From Ophthalmolycus amberensis (Eukaryota; Chordata; Actinopteri; Perciformes; Zoarcidae): DNA of 64,000 nucleotides. Position numbers and translations under genes: made by a program. The stretch is from positions 607,501 through 671,500 of the forward strand of contig JAFEUB010000774.1 in assembly GCA_024529925.1 (NCBI GenBank), read 5' to 3'. Position 1 is the first letter of the stretch; each line of letters starts with the position of its first letter. The notes under the pieces are model-generated. The model had not been told where the DNA came from. It saw only the letters and a program-made list of their open reading frames with translations, and did no database searches. Shown here piece after piece: positions 38,507 to 50,870 of this stretch.

Positions 38507-40781
38507 CATTAAGGTGACTTTAGTCCTTGTTTCACTTAAGCCTAAATTCTAAGTATTTAAATTTAGCTCTTTTTAACATTTACCTCATATTAAGCCATGG
38601 AAAATACTTATTTTTGGAGATCTGTATTTAGATATATGCTGTAAGTTAAATCCTATTTTCATATTGTCATTTGACTTTTCAGACTGTCTCCGCCTTCCTT
38701 GCAGCATCTGGCCTCCCATCCAATGTCTGGCTGGGACTCAGACCCAGATTACGTTCAGTAGCAGCGAGTGGGATGCGGGATTATCTGAATTTGGGCATCA
38801 TCACACAGTTACAAAACAGTCCACAAAGCTGCATACTGTACATGTGCATTTGTGGTACAAAACGTGTCAGAGGAAGGTATAGTGCAGTGTGTTTAAGCTG
38901 CTGCTTTCATCAATATCGTATATATTCTAAATAGTTTTATTTTTTTAAATGAGTCTTTCCTTAATACTGTATGTGTGTGAGCAGATCTGGGGCTAAATCA
39001 CCAAAGAATAATAAAACCAAAGACGTTCCCAAACATGTTTGAGTTCGCTGACATCATCAATAACTTGTAACCAGCAATCTTTCCCAATAAAGATTTGTCA
39101 AACATTGCACCACACTGTAAAACACATGAATTATTATTTTCTATTGTATTCCTCACTGCTCTTGATTTATACCAAGCTGCAAAAAGAGGTTCATTACATT
39201 ACATTAGATTACATATTTGATAACATGACACATAGGAGTGACAAGCAAATCAACACATTAACACATTAACATACTTTTATTTTAGATCAGCTGCCGAAAA
39301 AGAGAAACCCTGATCATCAGGTCATAATATGCCTTATTTATATATATATATATATTCTTAGTAAAATACTAACGGCGACTAAATTGTGCTGTCGTACGTC
39401 ATGTTTACGTCGTGCAACATGTGATATACATGTGCATACTCCTGGTTGTATGTTCTACCGTAGTTTCACTGGGCCTGCTGCCACACAGTCAAACTGTGCA
39501 TAAAGACATTTGTCCTTGTCCTACTTTGTCCTACTGAAAGAATGCCAGCATGGATGTCATCATTTGCTGGTAGTGTGCAACCTCTGTGGCCATTTGTTAG
39601 CCAGCTCGATTTCCCAACACTCTTTTATAAACATGGTGGCGAAGCAGAAACATTTTTGACACAAAACAAAACATGGAACACAAACGGAACGGGATGAATA
39701 ATCTTGTGCTTTATATCATATATTGGATTTTCGTATAAGTTTTTGGATTGGCATTTCTTCTAATTGAAATGTTTTTGGCCACCGTATCTTAATCTTAGGT
39801 GCAGTACAGAGCCACTGTCGGATGTCGGTCATAAATGTCATAAAAAATGATAGAACGTAATGATGATGGTTTCAGCAGCAATATCCTCAGATAACACCAA
39901 AAACACAAGGAATAAGAGCAAACAATCTCATCAATATCCTCATATTAAGTGCAACCATCTGATAGAAACTGTTCTAAACCTTGTTAGAAGAATCTCTCAG
40001 CCTGAAAACCAGCTCCGTTTTTGCATTTGATCTCGCTGTTTTCTTGCTTCACTGGAGCATATTCTTATTTCCTCCTGAGAACAGTAAAGAATATATCTTT
40101 TATCCTGTCCTGATGACTCAGTGTCAAAGTGAAATACGTGAATCTTATATATATTCTTTCCGTTCAGTGTGGAACCCACGCTAGATTTCATTATACGATA
40201 GTTAATAAAAGATGTGTCGAGCCAAAGAACACAAACGTGGCCTTGTCATTTATTGAGCCGAAACATTAAAGGGAGTCTACTCATTACTCTGTGAGAGGTA
40301 AAACTCCGGCAAGAAAACGTTTACTGTTGGTACAGCTCATATAGTTCCTCATTACGAATGTGGGGGCTTAACTCCAGCTCCGCTGAAGCGTCCTCTGAGA
40401 CAGCTTCACGGAAAAGACGCATGTTTGTCAGATAATTGCTGTCCAGATCTCTATTGAGCGGAACGCTTAAAGATGTCGGTTCATGTTGTCAGTATGTCAC
40501 TCACAAGAGTTCTCCAGGCTAACCCGGTTCACAAGTGTCATTACCAAATTAAAGCATGATTAATGTCATATTATAATGCCAATAAGGACTTTAGGAGCAC
40601 AGATTTTGTTTTTTCTCACACACGTCAATCAATCACTATACTGTGCAGCTATACAGTGAAACCAAAGGTTGATTGATTTTGATGTCTTGTGTTGTTTGAG
40701 TAACCTCCCTTCTTTTTCCTTCTCTACCAGTCGAGTGATTCTTCCTATCTCTGTGGAGGAGGTAAGTTTAATTTCGGTATA

Positions 40782-40812
<31 letters not shown>

Positions 40813-43680
40813 TAGCTAAACTGGCTCAGGGCTTAGCTTTTGTTATCTGATTCTTTAGTTCGCTGTATTCGCAAGAGTGAAGCACAAGGGCCTGGCCATC
40901 ACTAAAACTGCTCTTTTTTGAGTGGCCTTTGGACTTTAACGTGTTTATATTCATGCTCCAACACACACATAAGACCTTTTGCATTTGATGTATCATATGT
41001 CCACTCGGTGCATATATAGAAAAAGGGCAGCAAGGATCACCGTGTGAGAGAAACTCTCCATCATATTAAAGAGGGTTCCTATCAGATAGAACTGTGAACC
41101 AACGCAGTCAGCACATGTCTTTCATTGTCCTCGTCTCCCTCTGTGTCCCTCTGTCCCCTGCTGTCTTCACTTCCATTGCAGTTTGCTCTTCTATTCAGGC
41201 CTGCGTCGTAAAAGAGTAAACCTGAAACTACTTCCGGGACTTCCTCAGTACACCGACCCCCCCCCATTCCTCTTCGCTGTCGCCCTCATACTTATGCACT
41301 TACAATAGAGGAATCCACTTTTGGTAGAGACGTTTGTCTCATGCTGTTTATTCATGACACATAAATATTGACTGCTGTCGCCAAAAAGCACTTAAATGTG
41401 CTCTTACACACAATAAACAGCAGAGTATGAGTGTGAAGTAGCAGTCAGTGCTCAGAGACAACAACAGCCCTGCGTTGTGCCACGTCAATGCCACGGGACT
41501 TCAAGAAGCCAAGTCTGAGAAATATATTGTGACTGCTCAGATCCGTGCTTGTGCTGATATATTTTCATTTTAATTGTGACTCAAAAGCACAAGGCAGTGG
41601 ACAGAGAAACGTGTCCCTCTGATTTCCTCCCCTTACATTTCCTCCGGCTCATGGAGGCCTGAGATCTACACGTTACTCCTCATTAGTGTGTTTGTAGCCT
41701 GTAGATCTTAATCATATCTCTACGTAACGAGGCAGGTTTCCTCTCAAGCAGGAAGCCCGGAAATCATGTGATGGTCAGCATTCAGACTGTCACGATTAGG
41801 TGCCGAACAACATACTAAAGAGGATAATTTCGCTAAAGTGTGACGCACAAAGCCTGAATACAGTTGAGTAGCGTCTCTTGAACCACGTGTGCCCCCTCTG
41901 TCCCTCCAGAGCTTCATCTTCTCTGTCTTCTCTACATCCCAACTCTCTGAAGCAGCAGTCTTCAGTCATTTGTCACGTTGTCATAGATGACAACAGATTA
42001 TTCCCTTTTACAAAGGTTTTGTTTTGGGGTGTACCTGTAGAATGAGGCTGTTCCAGCTGTTGAAATACCTGGAGAATCTGTTAACTTCCTCCCAGGAGCA
42101 GATTTTAACCTAAAGCCTTTAATTTTGTGTAAGAAGGAAATTCTGGTATAACTGAACATGCACTCACCCCACAAGGCAAGGTTGAATTGTATTTGTCCAA
42201 CACCGTTACCCAGGAGGCTTTGCTGTTCCTGCATCCCATTTATCTAGCCGACAGTTGCTGCGTCTGCAACTGACTTGAGGGAACAGTCTCTCTGTTGCTC
42301 TACACTTGTGTCTAAATCCAGAGACCTTCAGGATCAGAACTATTATTATTCAGCAATCCAAAACATCAATGTTAGGTTTTGTATCAGAGCGAGAGGGAAA
42401 CTATCTCTTTGGAATTGTAAATATGTACCAATATTGATGTTGTTTCATCTTTGCAATGTTGTACGTGTATCTGCGCTCTGGTCCAGCGTTGTGCAGAGGT
42501 TATATGGAGGATTAGAGGTGATTAAGAAATGAAAGGAGCCATTGTCCTGTGTTTAAACACTCGCATGCACACTCGGGACCAGGAAGATGGGGAATGGGAG
42601 GAAGAAAGGAGTGAAAGAAGGAAAAAGTGTACAGTTTGTAGCCAGTTTGAGGGAACAAGCTGGGTGCAACAAAAAAAGGTTGATTTGTAACGAAGGCAAA
42701 CAAGAATGTGTGGGAGAGATTATGAGGATCCAGGGACAAGGTAAAGATCAGGAAAAGGATCAGAAGAAAAAGTAATCCACCACTTAAGACTGAAATAGAA
42801 AATTGATATATGTTCCTGTGAAAGCTCAGTCATCTACAGGATAATACATGTTGAGGGAAACAGCTTGTTTCTCCCTTTAAACGCACTTTATTCCTCATTC
42901 TGACCTGTTTTTTCTTTCTGTTTTCAGTACCAGGTTGGCCAGCTGTACTCTGTAGCCGAGGCCAGTAAGAATGAGACGGGTGGAGGAGAAGGAGTGGAGG
43001 TGCTAAAAAATGAGCCCTACGAGAAAGATGGAGAGAAGGGACAGTACACACACAAAATTTACCATTTGCAGAGGTAAGCAGTTGTCCGACAGGTTTAAAA
43101 GTTCACTCAGGAAGACTGCTTCATTCATCCCTCCCTCGAGGCCGCATCCCTTGGCTCCTATCCATTTGTACATTTCTCCACTTCAGTCTGTTATCCCACC
43201 ACTTTAAAGTCGTCTCCCTCTTTCACTCCAAGCAGTTTAGAAAGTTTGAAACGACTTTTCCAGGAATAGTTTGACATTTTGGGAAGAGTTCGATGAAAAA
43301 GTGTGTACGTTAAATATGAAGCTATGCCGCCAGCAGCCAGGTTAGCTTAGCTTAGCATAAAGACAGGAAGCAGGGGGGGAACAAAGCTTAAATAAGACGT
43401 ATAATGTTTACAATGTTCGATACCTTAGTTTAGCTTGTTAGCTGTTTCCACCTGCTGCTAAGCTAAGCTAACCACCTTTCAATCACACTGTGCATCAAAA
43501 TCGAATCTTGATTTTATTAACTTTGCTTGGACCTCTGTAACCTAATCTCTCCTGATTGGTCTGACTCACTCCGCTGTCTTGCAGTAAAGTGCCGTCATTC
43601 GTCAGAATGTTGGCTCCAGCTTCAGCTCTCAACATCCATGAGAAAGCCTGGAACGCATACCCATACTGTCGCACAGGTAG

Positions 43681-43720
<40 letters not shown>

Positions 43721-44253
43721 CACTGAATTAAAAATAACTAGTACATACAGAAGTGAGAAATCAGATCCACAATATAATGAAAAGAATACATTTCACAGTC
43801 ACAGAAATGTTTGGCTATGCTTGAAATCTAAACAGACACTCCATCGATCTACATGAAGAATCGAGGTCCCAGGAGGAAGTCGCATCTTCCAAACTACCTT
43901 TTAATCTACTGAGCAGGGTCTTATAGTGGTCTCATCTACCAAAACTTTTAAATCTGGAGAGTTTTCAAATGCCTAAAAATAATCAAGGAGGCTTCAACCA
44001 CACCCACCATAATAACTGAAAACCCACATTTTGATGTCATGCAAAATGCACATGAACTTTAATGTACTTTTATGTGTGAACTCAGTTGACTCAAATGACT
44101 TAGAGCTCACATAGGTGCTGATCTGTCAAAGGGATTGTCGTTGTCTCTCTCTGTCTCTCTCTGTCTCTGTGTCTCTCTCACCTTGAAGTTGAATTATTAA
44201 CTGCATGTCCAGTGAGAAGAGCCATGCATTCACGCGAGCCTTTCAGGCTGAGA

Positions 44254-44292
<39 letters not shown>

Positions 44293-47080
44293 CTAGCAGC
44301 TGCCAGACAGCCATCTTTCATACAAAGACACAAGACAGTCAAAGACACAACCTGAACCTACGCACAAGATACTCACTGACAAATATTGCTGAACAGTTCC
44401 CGTCCTCTTCCTCTGCACATTGTCCAATACTGTAAATGCTATTACATGTCTCAACTGCTTTATTTTCTTTCTTTCTCTGTTTGCTCCTCCGCTTTCTTTC
44501 ATCTGGCTCTGCAGTTATCACTGTAAGTATTCTCTTTTCTTTTCCACTTACAGATTGCAATGTGTGTTGGCATAAAGGAAGCTTTGATGCCAACAGAGGC
44601 AACAAATTAAACTGAAAGTTGAGAAAGAAATTTGATCTATTTCAGCGAGATGGCAGCAGCAGGGATAGTCAGACACCATTACTCTGGTGTGTTTGTGTTG
44701 CTGTGTGTATGAGAGCAGGAGACAGGCCTGTGTCAATTGTATTTAATTGTTTTTCACTTGCATGCTTTTTATTCTGTAGATGTACTGCTCCCTCGCCACT
44801 CAGGATTATTTCTCTTTTCTCTGCAGAACGAGTATATGAAAGATAACTTCCTGATCAAGATTGAAACATGGCACAAACCTGACACGGGACACCTCGAAAA
44901 TGTAATTAGTAAAGACTGTATTGAGCTGAGGAGGTGCATGCATGTATTTATGCAGCGTGAAGATTTTTGTAATGCTGTTTTTGGGATTAAAACAATGCAC
45001 CTGGCAAAGAAGTGCTCATTTTACACCACTAATGCATATTTTTACTTATTTTTACATATCATATGGGCTTAGAAAATCATTTTCACCCTGTCTCTGTTGT
45101 ATGTGGGCTGCCTGCAGAGATCTGGGCCTGTATCAAGCTGTGCTGTGCTCTGTGCTGCTGTTTCAGGTACACGGTTTGGATGCAGAAACCTGGAAGAAAG
45201 TGGATGTAGTCTATATTGATATCGCGGACAGAAGCCAAGTGGATTCGAAGGTGAAAACGTTTAACTTAAGATCCACGTTGAGACGATTACAGCGACTAGA
45301 TCTCGGTAGTTTTTGTGTCACCTCATCCATGTTGTTTATTCTGGTTTTTCCTCCCTCTCTCCAGGACTACAAGCCAGAGGAGGACCCTTGCAGGTACAAG
45401 TCAGTGAAGACGGGACGAGGCCCTCTAGGACCAGACTGGAAGGTACAGTGTGTTGTTGTTGATTTCTCAGTTGGTTGAGACACATTTGAAACCACTGCAG
45501 TACATGATAAACATAGAACTCCAACCAAAATATTGTGAATTATTTATGCTCAGAAGAACAAATCACTTGATACTTGTTTGTTATGATGTTTAGTCAGTGC
45601 TGAAATTATCGTCTGCATTCCTCATTCAAAAAGAGAAACTAGAACTGTGGATATACAGTACAAGCCATTGTTGTGATACATGAAACAAAGCAGCGTTTAA
45701 CTACCATTTTCACACTCCACGCCATGTCGTTCTGAAAATATTGGAATGATGAGATGAGATGAAAAATAAGAGGAGCCTAGTGTGTGTGCCCTCTTGACTT
45801 TATTAATTTGCTTGCTTTCCTCCATTCTGTTTCTCTTCCCGTGCACTGATTCGCTTAAGCTGAACAGGCAATCACAGGTATTTCTCTTACTGAGGTGCTC
45901 CTCCACCAATTCATCATGCTAAAACGTCCAAAAAGCCACCGACAAGCAGACTAGTGCCAACGGTGCGGGACGCACTGCATAAACTAGGGCCACAGACGCT
46001 CACTTACAGCCCAAAATTGTCCGTTGGCCTGGTGTGTCAGGGCCTTAACACAACTACCCGCTCCCATTTTGTGGATATTTCAATATTTTTATTGACTCAA
46101 TTTAAATTTGACAGTTTAGGCCGTCAGTATTTCCAAAGCCCCGGCTCTCACTCTGACTGTAAAACTAAATAGAATTAAAAAGAATAAACAATGTTCAGCC
46201 TATATATTTTATCGCACAGCCATCTTTGTTATCAATTTCAAAAATCCCTGTATATATATTTGTGCACTTGCAGAAGGAACTTCCTAAGAAGACAGACTGC
46301 CCACACATGTGTGCCTACAAACTGGTCACTGTCAAATTCAAGTGGTGGGGCCTGCAAAATAAAGTGGAGAGCTTCATTCAAAAGGTGCGTTTACAGTGTG
46401 GACTGTGGTGCATACCGGTTTGTCACTTAGTGATCATTATGACATCCAGGTAGCCACAGGTCAACAACGTCTGCTACAGAGGAGGGGTTGTTGACAAACT
46501 GTTTAACATGATCTTGCAGGACAGTCCTCGGTTGTGTGTGTGTGTGTGTGTGTGTTAGTGTCGCATATCCTGTATATGTATACAGTACATACAGTGTCTC
46601 ACATCTTGTTAGCTTTAGGTTAGAGTGGAAAAGTACCACCCACTATGATGCCGTACACACAGTATGGGCTGCACCAGCCTCTAGTGGATAAACTGGGTAA
46701 ACCAGGATGGAATTAAACAATTTGATTTTAACATTTGGATGGAAATATTCTGCTTACTTTCTCTTCATTCTCACATGTTGTTTCACAGCAAGAGAAGCGT
46801 TTGTTCACTAATTTCCACCGTCAGCTGTTCTGCTGGATTGACAAGTGGATTGACTTGAACATGGAAGACATTCGTCGCATGGAGGAGGACACACGCAAGG
46901 AGCTAGATGAGGTGAGAAAAAAAAGTTTTCACAAGTGAGTAGATATATTAGTTAAACAACAATTAGTAATTCAACCATAGTCTTAGAGCGACAACATTTC
47001 TGTGTATGATGTGTTTGTGTTGTGTGTGTCAGATGAGAGTGAAGGACCCAGTGAAAGGGATGGTGGCTCTAGAGGACTGA
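36757..47080 (+). CDS. pitpna: Phosphatidylinositol transfer protein alpha (11 coding exons)
   Basis: Class I PITP that moves phosphatidylinositol and phosphatidylcholine between membranes and feeds PI to kinases in signalling and vesicle transport; cytosolic. Exons: 36757-36773, 40731-40761, 42928-43073, 43585-43676, 44515-44522, 44827-44901, 45167-45250, 45365-45442, 46274-46384, 46789-46911, 47033-47080; 270 residues, the same as the mammalian protein. Near-identical family blocks include VGQLYSVAEASKNETGGGEG, GEKGQYTHKIYHLQSKVP (with the Thr and Lys that contact the inositol ring, T57 and K59 here), [20 protein letters not shown] (the lipid-binding Cys), YIDIADRSQV, KTGRGPLGP, FKWWGLQNKVE and the C-terminal lid ending KDPVKGM. 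All junctions keep frame. pitpna is flanked by slc43a2 and inpp5k as on human 17p13.3. Paralogue (a or b) not determined. Confidence 0.96.
36774..40730 (+). other. Intron 1 of pitpna
   Basis: Starts GTAAGT and ends CTACCAG. The first 600 bases are CpG-rich (continuation of the promoter island). A (GA)n run lies at 38478-38506. No second gene was recognised; open frames here lack similarity. Confidence 0.6.
40762..42927 (+). other. Intron 2 of pitpna
   Basis: Starts GTAAGT and ends TTCAG. Contains a short (GT)n run at 40786-40812. No other element or gene was recognised. Confidence 0.6.
43258..43475. mobile_element. Non-autonomous foldback DNA transposon (MITE), copy B
   Basis: Begins AGGAATAGTTTGACATTTTGGGAA, the usual left end of a widespread fish MITE, and includes AATATGAAGCTA, GCCAGCAGCC and AGCATAAAGACAGG. 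GGTTAGCTTAGCTTAGC near 43341 pairs with GCTAAGCTAAGCTAACC near 43457, so the unit can fold back on itself. It is in pitpna intron 3 and is related to the copy at 31690-31940. Confidence 0.8.
43681..43722. repeat. (CA)n microsatellite
   Basis: CA dinucleotide run starting a few bases inside the pitpna intron after exon 4. Confidence 0.9.
44256..44291. repeat. (CA)n microsatellite
   Basis: CA dinucleotide run in the pitpna intron before the 8-nt microexon. Confidence 0.9.
44515..44522 (+). CDS. pitpna: 8-nt microexon of pitpna
   Basis: TTATCACT lies between GCTCTGCAG and GTAAGT. It is required to bridge phase 1 of exon 4 to phase 0 of exon 6 and supplies Val-Ile-Thr of the invariant [10 protein letters not shown] block. 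Skipping it would break the frame. The call rests on exact recovery of the family sequence. Confidence 0.9.
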
Positions 47081-48135
47081 GGTTGTGTTGGACAGTGAAT
47101 GCTGCTGCTAATGAGGTTAGAGGAACATAACTGTTTCGTTTCAAGGTAGCTCTAACATGTATTTGACTGTCTGTCTGTACACACACATACCTTTTATATA
47201 TATATATATAATAATTTTTTTAACTGATCAATTATTTATTTACATAGTGGAAAGGGTTTCTTGTGCTCTTACCTCTTTCTCTCTTTCAGACCAGACTACC
47301 CAGACACCAGCGGATTCACATCCTACATTTATTCCTACTGACACAACATCTGACCGGCTGGTCCAACTTGCCCCCCCCCCTTCCCCCCCGGTACAATCTG
47401 GTTTTCAGGGACCTGGACCCAGTAAACTCCCAGTTTTCAGATGATCTCCTCCACCACATCCCACCTCCCTTCAGTCCCGTCCATCATTTGTTTTTCCATC
47501 CAGTGTCCCCATCTTATTAAGTGCTCTGGGCACTCCAGTGCCTCCAGAGCTTAAGGCCTCCAGTAGCAATACTTTAGATCTTGTCAGTCAGTCCTCTCTT
47601 TCGCTCTCTCAGTCTCTAAACTGTTCAACACTACAGAGAGTTGTCATTTATCTCTGCAATTTAGGATTTATTTCTACTTACGATGTCCCAATGGTGTATA
47701 TATACAGTATACCGTATATCGGGGAGCTGAATAATTGTATTGAAATATATATATATAGATATATATATATATAAATATAAATATATATGAACAGGGTTTT
47801 TAAAAATATTTTGTCTGTAAGTTTGTCTGTGGGTGTTTCTTTTTTTTCAGAGCAAGCTCTATCTGCTTAGTGTTGAGTTTTGATCCTGTGATTATTTTAT
47901 TTTATTTTTTGAATTGTCATAATACCTCTTACTCTCCATTTGTGTCATGCGATATGCAGTGTTTCCTTTTATTGTTCAAACCAATTTGCAAGTCTATAAA
48001 CCACAGCTGTCAGGCTGGGATTGTGCTGAGAAGGTTATGGTGTCTCTGCTGTACTCCTGACCTACCAGATAGGATTTATTCCCAGTATCTCCCTTTATAT
48101 GTGGAGGCATCCATTGGCTTTTCTGCTGCTTTGCC

Positions 48136-48173
<38 letters not shown>

Positions 48174-50870
48174 GTTCTGTAGCGTTGTAAATTCCTCAAG
48201 GTTTCCAGCCATGTTTTTAATTTTTCTCTCTTAAGATCATTTCGAGCTCTTCCGTTTCCTCAGATAGGGAGAGCAGTAATTTAAATATACAGCAGTATAC
48301 GCACACACACACGCACACACACACACACACACACAGTATAATACAAGACAGAACTAAAATGTATCATTCTGCAAAGGACAATACACATTAGATCAGCCAT
48401 GAATGGGTCTTTCTTTCCACAGACTTCACATCCTTTTTGCTGCAGAACTCTGTGATTCAAACATTAGTAGCCATCATCGATACGCAGCCCCTGACGCCCG
48501 CTGTAGATAGATAAATGGCTATTTGAAAGTAAAACTTCATGTGATCTGCATCAGTTCTTGCCCTGTCACCCATTCTGTCACCTCCAGTGGATAAATGGTC
48601 TTATCCAGCGATAGCAATAACTACCATGACACGTTGGTCTCTCCTTATATCATCACCAAATGTAATCTTACTCTACTGTTTGCTCCTATGCTGAAATCAG
48701 TTTTAGTAAAGCAGAGCCCAAGCTGAAAGTCAAGGGCGGTTTAGGCGTTGATTCATTATTTGTTCAATGCTGGTTTTCTTGTGTTTGTCATTGGGTGAGG
48801 CAGATTTCTCTCCTCCTGGAATCTGAAGCCCGTTACGTGTAGTACTGTGGTTTTTCGGTATATGCATGAGTGTACATGAGTGACGTACAGTAGTGTCTTT
48901 GAAGAGATCTGACGCTGGCTGGTGAAGAAGGGAGGAAGTAATGGAGCTACAGGGGGGGATGACGGCAGCCGCTAACCTTCCTCCTCTTGTTGACGTCTGT
49001 TTGGCCTCCTTTGTCCTCCGTTACTTTTATTATCCATCCTCTGTTTACCTTCCCTACATATCTTATAACGGCGTGGAAACTTTAAAGAGCAAGCAATGGA
49101 AAATGTCAAAACCATGAGGTCACTTTAGGTCACTCAGATTAATACGTCATGGCCAAAAAAACTGCCATCAGAACGAGTACACAGTCATACACACACACAC
49201 ACAATCTGATTGAATGTTGAAGAGTATGAATATCGGTTCCACTGAAGGGCTTTTCAAACAAATACTTTATTCCAGAGAGGAATTCAGAAGAATAATGAAT
49301 GATCTTCTAACTCATGACATGACAGCGGCGAATAATTATAGGCTAAATGAATTGCTTCTATATCTTTATATATTTGTTATAGCACCCTGAGGTGCTCATA
49401 TAATTGTGGATTGTCTGTAGAAAGCAGCATTGACACCAGTCTTCCAAGGCCTCTTGAATTATGAGCATAACACACAGAAGAGGAGCATTTAAATGACTTT
49501 TGTGCATCATTTTACAGGAATATGTTTGAGTAGTGTTATTTGTGTGATCATTAATTTATACATCTGTGTGATCCCTCTTAAGCCCAAGCACAGAAGCCAA
49601 TAAATCCAAATTTATTTTACTTGCCAGAAGTATACTAAAGGCGTAAAGAGGCCATTCAAAACTGCTCAGGGCATTATTGGCAAACACTCAAGCGTAGAAG
49701 TTTACACTTGCCTCCTCTTGTGTGACTTATTTCATATCCCTATATTCTTGTATGTCAGATTACGTTTATAAACCCGTCACTGCGTTTCTGTTGCCTCCTC
49801 TTTAATGAAAACACTGGACCTGGATATCCAACCCTTCCACCTGTCTCTGTGTCCATCGAGCATCTCGCTCACTGTCTGTGATGGGGCTATCAACTGAATC
49901 ATGGAGATGTGTGGATGTACTGTATGTATTGACTTTGTAAATAGTAAATAAATGAATGTAGACGAACACATATATATAGATCAGACTGTCCTGCCAGACC
50001 TTCAGCACACCCTCTTGACACTTGATCCTCTTATTCCACCGCTGTCATAGACCACAGTGACCAATTAGCTCTCACAGAGGTATTACTGTGAGGAACTGTC
50101 GGGTTATGATTGCTGAACTTTAGTGCTGACGAGACATTTTGAGAAATACTGTCAGCTGTAGATTAAAATAAACACATTCTAATTAATTGGAGGGAAAAAT
50201 CATTAAAAGCAAAAACCCTGTTCACTATTTCCTCTCCTCACGTTGTTCTTCCCTCACAGGGACCGCGTCTTATTGGCAGGACAGTGTATAGATGTATATT
50301 TTTGTTCTGAGTGTTGTAGTACCCCTGTCGTCAGTCTCTGGACTACACTCGCTTCTCTCTCTGGAAAGGAACATGTAACAGCAGCTTGGGTCAGTTCATT
50401 GATCCACGTAATTAGCTGATGGTGTCAGCCTCGGTGGAAGTTAGAGTTTCCCCTCTTATGGTTTATGATGGCCGATTGAGGGGAAATTATTTTACATTTA
50501 GAAGCACTCGGAGCCGGAGGGTTGGAGTTATAGCTAGATAGGAAAAAAAGAAAAAGACGATTAGATGTGGTTGTTTGAAAACAGATACTGACACTAGATC
50601 CATACAAAATTGTGAGAGAACATGGTTTAACAGAGGCAATCTCACAGATATCTGTTGTTAGATTCCTCGATTTATAATCAGAATATGAAACCAAATGATT
50701 CCACAATCCCAAACTGTTTTAAAATCTCTCTTACTCTGTCACCCCTGTTAACTTGTCTCCTGTTTTTCTTTTTTTATTGTGAATTTGTGCCTTTTTGTCA
50801 TCTTCCAATAACACTACTGTACATTGGAGACGTAAAGAAATGAATAAAAAGAAGCAAAGCAACTGTACAT
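47081..50870 (+). other. Probable long pitpna 3' UTR and downstream sequence
   Basis: No coding exon is evident after the pitpna TGA stop. AATAAA occurs at 49947-49952 and at 50843-50848, either of which could end a long 3' UTR (mammalian PITPNA also has a long one). Contains AT-rich runs at 47197-47213 and 47740-47790, and CA/GT runs near 48137-48170 and 48300-48334. The true transcript end is unknown. Confidence 0.45.
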
